NCBI RefSeq assembly: GCF_000835495.1
Contig: NW_015622541.1
Span: forward strand, 682,001-746,000
Direction: 5' to 3'
DNA: 64,000 bases
Source of the DNA: Cladophialophora immunda
Taxonomy: Eukaryota > Ascomycota > Eurotiomycetes > Chaetothyriales > Herpotrichiellaceae
Every line of letters starts with the position of its first letter. Within the stretch, counting starts at the first letter, position 1. Positions 31,738 to 41,808 of the stretch are shown piece after piece. The position numbers and the translations under genes are program-made. Below the pieces are notes generated by a model. That model did not search any database. It was not told where the DNA came from and saw only the letters and a list, made by a program, of their open reading frames with translations.

Positions 31738-33813
31738 TCACAGTTTCTCCCCTGTCTCGAAGCTGAACAAATTCCTCCCGCTTGTTGAGTCTTTCCTCAC
31801 CCATCCACTCCTCCCAATTGGCTCACGCACCCAACTGGCAAGCTGCTGTAGAGTTGAAGGGTCTCCATGGTGCGCTAGGAAGCGGTGATTATTGCTCTTC
31901 AACCGGCCGATTATGTGTCCTCGGATAGGAGCACCATCCCTACTGAAGTCCACGGTGTATGTCTGAAAGATTGCGTTCAGTGTTAAATTCAAAGTTGTAC
32001 TCAGGAACATGACTAGAATGAACCGACTAGCAAGGCTGGACTTACCTCAACAACTGCTTCACCCTCCGCGTCGACGACCACAGTCGGCGCAGGAATCGCG
32101 GGTATTACCGACGGAAGTGGATTTTTGTCGGGGTATGGACCGTGCTTTCTGGGTCGTGAAGAAAGGCAGAGGACTTGCTCGTAGGTGACCACGCCACCGT
32201 TGGCTAGGACTGCACCGTACGTTCCATCGCCTCTTCTCAGTTTTCTAACCATCTCGGTTATTGCCTGAACTCATTTCGGTCAGATCGTGGCCACCCTTCA
32301 AACTGCTTTCGTCGCAAATGGATGGTACATACGTGCATCGAGTAGTTATTGCCCGCTCCACCGAATGATGTTAGTCCTCCGAGCAGGGTAATCGGCTTCG
32401 GTGACTTTGTTATAGGTAATCCAAGATGATGAGCGGCGAGTTTTGGCACAATAGGAAAGCAACTATGGTCTCAGTATCAGCAACGATGTCTTCGTGTGGC
32501 AGAGGCACTGGGAAGTTGTTGGAAAATGACTGACGAATAAAAGTCGTAAAAGTCGATGTCTTCCTTCTTAAGCCCGGAGGCCTCCAGGCCTGCATCCAGC
32601 GCCAACGAGATGGATGGGCTCGAGTAGAAGTTGGGGCGATCCCAGACTGTAGCGTGTGAGTTTGAATTCAAGAGATTGCAAGTTTCATCATACAATCGGT
32701 ACTGTCTTGGGTCCCGGCACCTCCCAAGAGATAGATCCAACGGTCGGCAGGAATGCCCAGCTCTTTGGCGAACTCAGCGGATGTTAGCAGACATGCCCCG
32801 GCGAGGTTGACCGTGTTGAACGCATTCATCAGAAGAGGATCTAGAGGTACATGTTAGTGATCAGGAAAATGCAGTGTGCGCCTAGATGAGCATTCGTACA
32901 GGGAAAACAGATCATTCGATTCCGTTTTGTTACCGTCCCAATAGTTTCTTCGCTTTCTGCCTTCCCATAATTCCAAGCCAATGGATTGCCCTTTGCAACT
33001 TGAGCAAATTCTGCGTATAGCCGGGCTGATTCTTTGTGGTTCTCTTGAACAGATTGGCCCCGATGAGCTCTGAACGCGTTCTCGTAAAGCGGGTAGACCT
33101 GAATTGGCGCCCCGATTGCATATGTCGAGGCAAGGGTGCCGGCCTCTGTGGTTTTGAAATTGGTCAACTGCACTTCTAGTACACCATCCAGATGCCAGAA
33201 AACTTTAGAAGACGGTGACTTACTGCTTTTCAATTCAGTTTCGGTAGGGGAAAATACAGAGTCGACTTTTTGGTTAAGTTTCGTCCAACCCGGAGGGGGT
33301 AGCTTTTTGGCTGCCGCGCACGCAGCAACTGTAGATGTCAATAATTAGTCGTCAGCCTCTCGTTCTTCACTAGTCCGGACAGTAAATGTCTATTAAATCT
33401 GATATGTTGCTGAATGTGTTTCTTGGAGACATACGAGATGCCAGGGCTTCGCCTCCCGTTACTATAGCGGCCTTGATTTCTCCAAATGAGATCCTGCGGG
33501 CCGCTGCATCGCATAGCCTCGCTACTTCTTTTCCTGAATGCTGGCTGTAGAACGTGTGGCTTGGTTTGATGTTCACTGCTTTCGCAATGTCACTCGGTAA
33601 GTCCTCATACGGCCACGTCCAGGTGCGGACGACATCCAAGCTGTCAATCGACGCTCGCAGTTTGGCTTCAACTGCCTTTGGTACATTGGCGTCTTTGATC
33701 GCGGTTTCGATTGACTGCCGGATGAGCTCCAAAGGCTCGATCGCATCTTCCACCTTTCGCGACCGATTAATTACGTCTCCGACTCCGATGATGACTGGAG
33801 TCGCCCTGGCCAT
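31738..33813 (-). CDS. Thiolase-like acetyl-CoA acetyltransferase family protein
   Basis: Eight exons (complement): 33813-33435, 33328-33224, 33175-32900, 32840-32703, 32646-32535, 32462-32333, 32264-32046, 31962-31738; 527 aa. It resembles the SCP2-thiolase/thiolase-like group: ATPVIIGVGDVINRS, GEIKAAIVTGGEA, DRWIYLLGGAGTQD and LTSFGGAGNNYSMHA. About 80 extra C-terminal residues, TYTVDFSRDGAPIRGHIIG onward, match the extra beta domain of thiolase-like proteins. The spot where active thiolases carry the nucleophilic Cys (CxSG) reads SQHSG, so Cys is absent and classic thiolysis is doubtful. Other roles could be acyl binding or retro-Claisen cleavage. It ends Gly-Glu-Lys-Leu, a weak PTS1-like tripeptide. 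Confidence 0.85.
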
Positions 33814-34534
33814 GATAAAGATGTAAATGATATGCTTGTCTGATGCGGTCCCTGATGTGAACTTGAGAGAATGGTAGCTTTATGGGAATTGAGCCCACTG
33901 TAAAGATGCAGAAATACCTGGTTTAACGTGTTTGTATCTTGAATGGATGCTATAGATTGAACATCCGCGGGGATGAGAAGCGGATCACGGAGGCCGAGGT
34001 TAGAACAAAATTCCGTGCCATTTCGATGCATGACACCATGAATCGAGTCTCCACGCTTCGACGAAAATTGTCGTGGATGGCGTCTCAAAGCGCTTACATT
34101 CGGTAATGCAACACTCGGAAAGCGGATTGAGGAAGCTCGCTGGGACGCCGGATGTCTATATGAACGGAAGCCTATCAGTGATATGACAGATACGAGCCGC
34201 CTAAGTTGGGTCCTTGAGACATATCGGAGGATATTTCTTCCTATGAGGCAGTCTATAACAAGATGTTGTGATTTTTATAAAAGCTTGAGGGTGATGTGCT
34301 AGGGGCAAGATCTTGTGCCTTTGTACTGCGCAAGAGCGAAACTCAGCATCGGTGGCCTATAATCAGTTCAACATAGCAATATAGATGAGAAGGGGTGTAA
34401 ATTGTCTTTAAAACAAGCCGAGTTGCCCACGTAGTCCAAGCAGAGAGGACATCTCGATCTTCCTCTTCCTTCTGCTTTACTACTCAGGTCATCCAACTGG
34501 TGACAGCTGTTCCGGTGTTCCATGGCCATCTCAA
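33814..34534. other. Intergenic region, 721 bp
   Basis: Promoter of the thiolase-like gene and 3' flank of MFS transporter 2. No gene seen. Confidence 0.4.
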
Positions 34535-36628
34535 TCAAACATCTTTCTGGACCACCTCTTTCATATCATATGGGTTCAGATCGACTGACGGCGATGCTAA
34601 TGAAGATGGAATGGCTTCAGCCTTGACGTCAATATCCTCCAGGTGGACCGCGATTGATTTGCCAAAGAGCTCGTCCATTTCTTCAAGTGGTACTCCGGCA
34701 ACCTGAATTATCTTCATCAGCGCGATCGCTTCCTTAAGGGAATGGGTGAATTGAGGCCGCTAGCATGATGGCTACGAAAAGGGACAAGGGAACTGACCTC
34801 AGGAAGAAAGAAGTAGATTAAAACTGCCTGCAGAGTTGATAGGCAGATGAAAATTAGGTAAGATTTCCCTGCAATCTGTTAGGTATTCCGAAATCCAATT
34901 GGGCAGACTGAGCGCAGGGAATGTCCCAAGGCTCAACAATGATGGCCTTACATCCAATATTGACGAACGCAGTCGGAGATGCCTCAGACCATACCACATT
35001 ATAGATATAGAAGAACACGATGGCGATACAAGACCCGTCAGCGCGTAGATGGGCGGGGAAGATCTCGGCGACGACAGCCCAAGCATGGGGGTCGATCCCA
35101 AGACCGAAGCTATCGTGAGTCAGTTAGTTATATACGTAGTGAAGGCATGTGGAAAAGAATAATCCGCATTCTCACAAGATGGCAGGGTTCAAACTTACAA
35201 GAACTCGTATAGAAAGTTGAAGAACACTGCTGCCGTGGCATAGCCCTTCTTATTTGTGGCTTGAAATCTGGCAAGGAATGCGGTAAAGAGCGCTAAACAG
35301 ATGATGTTGCCAGAATAGCCAATCACTGGAAATTCGATCAGCACGAGTTGTAGAAGGCAAAAATACAGGCAGGGAACTTGTGAGATATTCTCACCTAAGC
35401 TCTGTTTGCGGCCAACTCGATCTGAGTAATAGGCGCCGATATAGTTGTATATTGTCGCCAAGGTCAGCCAAACTGCTGACAACAAGAGTGATATAGTGTT
35501 AGATAGACCTAAGGAAGTATAGATGAGGACAGCGTAGTCTAACGAGAAAAAGGTCAGTAGAATGAGCAGAAAACAATACAGAAATCCCACGCCCGTAGCT
35601 TGATTTTCACGTACTATTGATGACGAGAACGCCCGTGTTGATAATACCTGCAGTGACCAAGATTGCAAGTAGGACCCGAATGAAATAGGTTCGGTGCGTC
35701 AAGAGAAGACGGTAATTGGATGTAGAACCTTGCGCTTCTTTCTCCAGAGCCAATTGCCCAAGGATTTCCTGGTACTCTTTTCTTGCGAAGGTGTTATCAC
35801 TGTCTCTTTTGTCTTGGTGTAGTTTTGTTAGAACTGCCATGGCATCTTCTGTTCTGTCCTTGGATATCAGCCATCGAGGGCTCTCCGGAAGCCAGAAGGT
35901 GCTACCCAGCAGTAAAAGTGCCAGGAGTATTGGGACTGCCAAAGGAAAACGAAAGCCGAATGTTGTTGTAGTCTTGCTGTAGGAACAGCCAAAACCGATC
36001 TACGATTTGAATCAAGTTTAAGCTGATGAATCAAGTCACATATAGAGTTTGGGAGGGTTTCGAGACTCACCCACGCGGCAAGGAAGTATCCCGTGTTTTG
36101 ACCGCTTCCGTGCATCCCGGCCATGAGGCCTCGCGACAATGGAGGAGCAATTTCCGCTAGATATGTCGGTCCAGTGACGGCAGAGCAGCCGACAGCCACA
36201 CCAGTGAGCCCGCGTCCAACAAGGAACATCCCTTGGTCCATGGAAGCAGACTGGACGACACTGCCAACAATGTGCCAAAAGATGCCAAACTGAAAGGCGC
36301 GGATGCGCCCGGCGGTATTCATAACCTTGGAGATCGTGATACATCCAACGATGCAGCTTGCGAAGAAGACGCCGTTGCTGGCGCTGATTATGGTGGTCGT
36401 ATGGCTGTATCCTGGCATTGTTGGTACCATAGCGAGCCCAAGCTCGTTGTACCACGACACCTGACCAAGAGTGCTGCCTATTATCCCAGACTGGTAGCCC
36501 ATAAGAATGGAGCCAACCATTGAGGACGCTGCCACCTATCTACAGCGTCAATAAATCTCTAAACACAGGACAATGCTCGAACTTCGTTCACTCACGATGG
36601 CGTTATATTTCGAAACATGCTTTCCCAT
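34535..36628 (-). CDS. MFS sugar porter family transporter 2
   Basis: Eight exons (complement): 36628-36596, 36535-36071, 35999-35615, 35538-35395, 35325-35199, 35109-34952, 34868-34798, 34702-34535; 516 aa. The first exon encodes only MGKHVSKYNAI. Sugar-porter features are MVGSILMGYQSGIIGS in helix 1, GRIRAFQFG, VGRGLTGVAVG, APPLSRGLMAG, WLPESPRWLISKDR and DRVGRK. The final motif, usually PETKG, is here PEVAGVPLEEMDELFG. It is a 12-helix plasma-membrane importer for a polyol, sugar or carboxylated compound; the substrate cannot be told. It shares a 1.1-kb promoter region with MFS transporter 3. Confidence 0.88.
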
Positions 36629-37724
36629 ATTGCAATGCTGTCTCTAAAAGTAATTTCTCTTGCCTGATCAGCAAACAAAAAGACATGAAGGGTCACAAAC
36701 TTGAGAGATGCTGCGAGGCATGAAAACGGTGATCACTAGCGTACACTAAGCCTCGACTACATGCCTCTATGTCTTCATGCGTGACGAAACCCCACGGGGT
36801 TCGTTGCGGAGAGAGGAACCTAGGTAGCTCATGCACCCCGCGAGAATGAGTGAAACGTGTTTGCCGAGTTGTCTGGCAAGCAGCAATTCATGGTCCATTT
36901 GGGCATATATCATTAGCCGAGCTTTATGACTGGATCAGGTCGTAAACGCAGGGCAGAAACCAGCCAACGAAGTTTCCAGTCTGTTTATTGGGTTCAAACA
37001 AACTTCCAGCAGATTGGCTGGCCAGATGCCTCGGTGCCAAACGGAATTATAGCTGAGTGGAAACTCTCCAAGTCTCACACTTCAGCTGGAAGATAGTTTG
37101 ACGCTATCTGCGAAGGAAATATCGTCCTCACTCTGGAGGCAACTCATGACAAGTCACTACACAATTCTCCACCAGCTCTCTAAGTATTCTGGCTGCTTTA
37201 GCATAGATATCCAAGAGATCATGAGAATTGATGCATCTCGCGCCAGCCGCCGGCATAAGGAAGCCACAGCCTTCGTGCCTGTTACAAAATAGAAGTGCTC
37301 CGCTGAGTCGCCAGGGAACTAGGTTCGACTCGCCGTTTCTTTTCGATCAGGAAGTCTTGGGGGAAGAAGTAATCTCCTGCACCATCAGAAATAGGAGGCT
37401 AGGGTCGACCGGCACAGATTGAGCGGGTAGTATGTCCATAGCTGAAAGCAGAACCAAATGCCACTTGAAGTGCAAAACTTTACAACTATCTAACTATTCT
37501 GAAGCGCCATATTCAGGGGGTTTAGTGACTTCAAACGGAATATTAATTCCACGGAATGATTTTTTTACCATATCGATAGATCTATATCCCAGCCCAGAGC
37601 TTGCCGGTAAGCAGTTTTATTACAAGGTCCGACTTCCTCGACGGGACCGCAGCCACTCTCGCCCTTTACCCTCATCGAACCCTCAAGCAAATACTCTAGG
37701 TTTCTCAAAATCCCATTTTCCAAT
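36629..37724. promoter_or_regulatory. Divergent promoter of two MFS transporters, 1.1 kb
   Basis: Separates the starts of MFS transporters 2 and 3. Around 36785-36804 there is a near-perfect inverted repeat, CGAAACCCCACGGGGTTCG, containing a GTGGGG match to the CreA consensus SYGGRG on the minus strand. A second match (GCGGGG, minus) lies near 36836. About four such matches are expected by chance in this length, so only the palindrome is notable. Confidence 0.4.
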
Positions 37725-39707
37725 ATGACCACGGCTACCGAAGTTCGAAAGCGGCATTTCAATAGTTACACACTCGTCGTTGTCTTCGCCATTTCTCTCA
37801 CTAGTCTGGGTTATGGCTACACCGGTGCCGTCATCGGCACTATCTCTGGACAACCCTCCTTCTTCAAATATATGGGTTTGGACACCGCACCAAACGCCCC
37901 GCAACTGCTTGGTGCCATGAATGCGATGTACTACGTCGGTGGAGTCCTTGGGACCTTCTACGCAGGCTATGCCGCGGACCGCTGGGGACGGCGCAATGTA
38001 TCTGTTCAAGCCCAGATTATACTCGCCATTTCCTCCGCGCTCCAGGCCGGTTCCGTCCATATCGCCATGTTCATAGTTGCTCGGTTTATTTGCGGCTTCG
38101 GGCAAGTGCTACACGACCCCTTTTCCTTATGGATATTTGGGTCTGGGGTTAACAGTGTGCTTAGTGGATACACGGTACTATGCGTCACTCCAATGTGGCT
38201 CGCGGAATTGGTACCACCCGGCCAAAGAGGAATGCTGATGGAAATCGCCACGGTCTTGATGATCCTTGGGTATTTCGCAGCTTCTTGGGTCGGATATGGA
38301 TTTTTCTTCTATTCTGGGTCCATACCGGCGTTTCGTCCCATTCTCGGTAAGCAAGCTCTTGATCTTGTTTCCACTTCTCTGAGCCATTGGTCTGATGATT
38401 CATGAAACTGACATATAAATATCCTTTTTGAAGCCTTCGGATGCATTGTTCCCGTCATATTCGTGTGTATCAGTTATTGGACCGTCGAGAGCCCAAGATG
38501 GTTGATCCTCCAGGGTCGGTATGAGGAAGCACATAAGTTGCTAAAGTCCTTACACAAAAACCCGCATGATCCACACGACTCATTCGCCGAAGCCGAGTAC
38601 TATCAGATTAGACGACAGGCAGAACTCGATTCGACTTTGGACTTGTCATATAAAGGCATGTTTGCTACACGTCCGATGGCCAGAAGGACAGTCATGGCCA
38701 TCGTCTGGCCTTTTATGACCGCAACGTCAGGCATTCTGGTCATATTCAGTAAGTCCAGCAAACGGTGGCAACATGTACTGATGAAGTCTTTTTTTGCTGA
38801 CTTTTTCTCTTTCTTCTCTCCAGATTATGGTCCGCTCCTCTACGAAAGCTTGGGGTACTCGGCAGAAAAACAAGTGCTCTACCAAGCCGGGTGGACTACC
38901 CTCAACTGGGCTGCAAACATCTGCGGGTGCCTGTTCGTGGATCTGTTCAAGCGGCCCACCTACGCTGCCCTTGGTCTCTTCGGTTGCATGGCGTGCCTTG
39001 TGGTCGAGGCGGCGATGGTGGCGACCTCGCAGACCTCGCCTACACAAGCGATCCTGGAGTGTGGAGTCGCCATGATCTTCCTCTACGGTGTTGCATACGG
39101 AGCATTCCTGGATGGCTTGCTGTTCGTATACGTGGGAGAGATCTTTCCTACTCCATACCGCGCGAAGGGATACAACATTGCGTTAGCCACACAGGCTCTT
39201 TGCAACATCGCTTGGACGGGTGCCGCACCAACTGCATTCGCGTATGTCTTGCCCCTCACAGTCCCTTCACCTATACATTTGTTCCCATGGTTCAATACGA
39301 AAAGCTTCTTCTGAACGATGACTGACACAATTACACCGCTTTTTCAGTGAAATTGGATGGCGGTATTACCTGCCGTTCATAATCTTGTCGGCGATCAATG
39401 TGGTCATAATCTGTATCTTCTTCCCGAACACGAGATTCTTAGCGCTCGAGGAAGTGGCAGCTATTTTTGGGGTGAGTTACTACTGATCATCAGGGCTTCT
39501 GAAGGCCCAAGTTTTAATTTTCCTAGCGGCTTTTACTGACTCTACTCAACACCCCAGGATGGCGATCGGGTTGCTGTCTACCAAAGTCAGATACAAGGTA
39601 CCAATCTTGTCAACATCGAAAGTGATCAGCCAGCAGGTTCAAAAGCAAATAGCATCTCTGCCGAACACAAGGACGATGTAACTACAGCGGTTTCAGGGGC
39701 AGTTTGA
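37725..39707 (+). CDS. MFS sugar porter family transporter 3
   Basis: Six exons: 37725-38101, 38165-38346, 38434-38748, 38824-39241, 39348-39471, 39558-39707; 521 aa. The first intron (38102-38164, 63 nt) starts GCAAGT, contains GGTTAAC and ends TTAG. It has no in-frame stop, so translating through it would insert 21 residues. Splicing it makes CGFGGYTVLCVTPMWLAEL align without gaps with SGMGSWGFLTVAPTYTAEL of transporter 1. Family features are ADRWGRR, PGQRGMLMEI, ESPRWLILQGR and IFPTPYRAKG. The usual PETKG is replaced by PNTRFLALEEV. It is probably a plasma-membrane importer; substrate unknown. Confidence 0.88.
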
Positions 39708-40310
39708 GCCCTTTTGGGCAAAGTGGAATGGAAGGAAGAAGAGATGATCGAACAGGACTATGAAGTGTGAATTGTCGATGGAGCGGCTTGGTAGCGGGCA
39801 AACAGGGCACCCAGCTCAACGTTTGCCTCGCTTATGATAAGCCAGTGTCGTGTACTTGGTAGGCAATATGCATCAAAGTAATGATCGAAGCATAAAATAA
39901 AACTGCCTTGGTTAGTCCGACTATCTTCGTTCGGGCATTTCCTCCCGGTAGTTGAACGTTAGTATCCTTTAGAGCGTTAGCCAAAGGACAAGGCATGGAT
40001 CCAGTATCTCAAGAGCAAGCACACAGCTTATGCAGCCGGTGGAGGGCAATCCTACCGCGTATTACAGGGACCATTTCAGGGTACTGCAGGCTCTGTTAGT
40101 CTTATCAACGGCACCTCGGCAGGAACATAAAGCCACGGAAATATAACAAAGGCGACGTCTACAGCTTGCTGACAATTATAAAGCTTCTGTTGCACAGGCT
40201 GAACATAATGACAAAGTGTTTGTGATCGTTGGTGTCGAAATATTTTCTTGGTTGGGCAAATATCAAATATCCAGCTTGGGCAATTGACCAAAACTTGAAT
40301 CCGCATAGCG
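39708..40310. other. Intergenic region, 603 bp
   Basis: 3' flank of MFS transporter 3 and promoter of the enoyl-CoA hydratase gene. No gene seen. Confidence 0.4.
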
Positions 40311-41227
40311 ATGGCATCAACCGAAAGACCCCTTCCCCCTTCAACGAGTCCACCGGAGGTACAATGCTGTCTGCTCTCATATCCTGCTCCTTGGATATTA
40401 CTGGTGACCATCAATCGCGAAAGACAAATGAACTCCATTCCCTGGGCCGGACATTGGGAGATGGACGCCCTTTGGTCATGGTTTGACGAGGAACCGAACC
40501 TTCGAGTGGCGATCATCACTGGTGCCGGGAGCAAGTCATTTTCCGCCGGACAGGATCTCATTGAGCTTGGGAGTTTGAAGGGTGCTCCAGCTTGGCAGAC
40601 TCGCCATCCACCGAGCGGGTTTGCTGGTTTGAGTCGAAGAGGGGGCAGCAAGCCCGTCATCGCGGCGGTGAACGGATATGCTTTCGGGGGCGGGTTTGAA
40701 ACCACCTTGAATTGGTGAGGCTAACAGACCCTCTCCAATCTTGCATGCGTCAAACATTTGCTCACTGCCTTTTTCATGCGTCCAGCGACGCCGTAGTTGC
40801 CTCCCCCACCGCCCAGTTCGCGCTCACAGAGGTCTCTCGAGGAATTTTCGCTGGGGCCGGCGGCCTCGCACGGCTGATCCGCACCTGTGGCCTGCAAGTC
40901 GCCAGTGAGATCGCATTATCTGGCAGGCGAGTGTCCGCGCAGGAGGCAATGCGACTTGGCTTGGTCAATAGAATATCAGCCAGCGGGGAAACACTGGTCG
41001 ATGAAGCTGTCGAGCTCGCCCGCTCCATAACGAGAAATTCGCCAGACGCTGTAATAGTCAGCCGCAGGGCTTTACGACAGTCGTGGGAGTCGGGGAGTGT
41101 GGAACGGTCAGTACAATTGATTGCCGACGACTACACTCGCAAGCTGCTCGGCGGCGAAAATGCTCGAGAAGGGTTACGGGCGTTTGCAGAGAAAAGGGAG
41201 CCGCAGTGGCAACCTCCGAAATTGTGA
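40311..41227 (+). CDS. Enoyl-CoA hydratase/isomerase (crotonase family)
   Basis: Two exons, 40311-40714 and 40786-41227; 281 aa. Crotonase-fold enzymes hydrate or isomerise 2-enoyl-CoA esters. The oxyanion-hole segments are visible: SFSAGQDLIEL at about 76-86 and NGYAFGGGFE at about 121-130, followed by NCDAVVAS. Both catalytic-type acids are present, Glu130 in GGGFE and Glu150 in LTEVSRGIFAGAGG. The end reads Pro-Pro-Lys-Leu, a PTS1-like tripeptide, so peroxisomal location is likely. It completes the CoA module formed with the acyl-CoA synthetase and the thiolase-like protein; an acyl-CoA oxidase or dehydrogenase and a hydroxyacyl-CoA dehydrogenase are not in the window. Confidence 0.9.
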
Positions 41228-41808
41228 CTGCATAATATCACAGAACTTTATCTGTGACCGGGTGTCAATCAGGGAGGGAGAAGAATCTCCTTTTTTAAAA
41301 CTAGGAGCTATTAAGTGTCTGGCCGAGGAATGCTCTGGCGCCCTTAAGTCGGAAACACGACAGATAGGGCCCAGTCGCAGGGCCTGCAGCTATGGTAATC
41401 ACGACAGAGTGCAAAGAAACAGCTTCTTGCGTTGAGGTCTACGATTCTTTCTGCCATGTCGTTGAAGATATAGAACGCTCGAAGTTCGGTTATCAGGAAT
41501 AGTGTCTCAAGCCCTTGCCTTTCAGCAAAAGGACGGAGTATCGCTTCCAGTTGTGGACGATTATTAGCCATGAGAGTAGATAAGGATAACCTATCACGAC
41601 GATCCTGATATACACTCAACTTTCACATTCTTAGCACTACTCGCTTAGGTCCAGGAACGGAAACTTGGTTTAGTAAGGTTAAATTCTTTCCGTGAGTGCT
41701 ATACCATTCTAGCACAGTGGATAGTCTGTCACTGGCCACGAAGCTATTTGTCCAACACACTGCTGCTGCATAGTTCCACCGGAAATCTGGCATCTGGCTC
41801 TAATCCCA
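41228..41808. other. Convergent 3' intergenic region, 581 bp
   Basis: Between the enoyl-CoA hydratase and the convergent SNF2 gene. A 91-codon minus-strand frame (41344-41619) has no recognisable family and is not called. Confidence 0.4.

Noticed and set aside
36629..37724. CreA sites as evidence of carbon repression
   Set aside because: SYGGRG is so short that several matches are expected by chance in this length.
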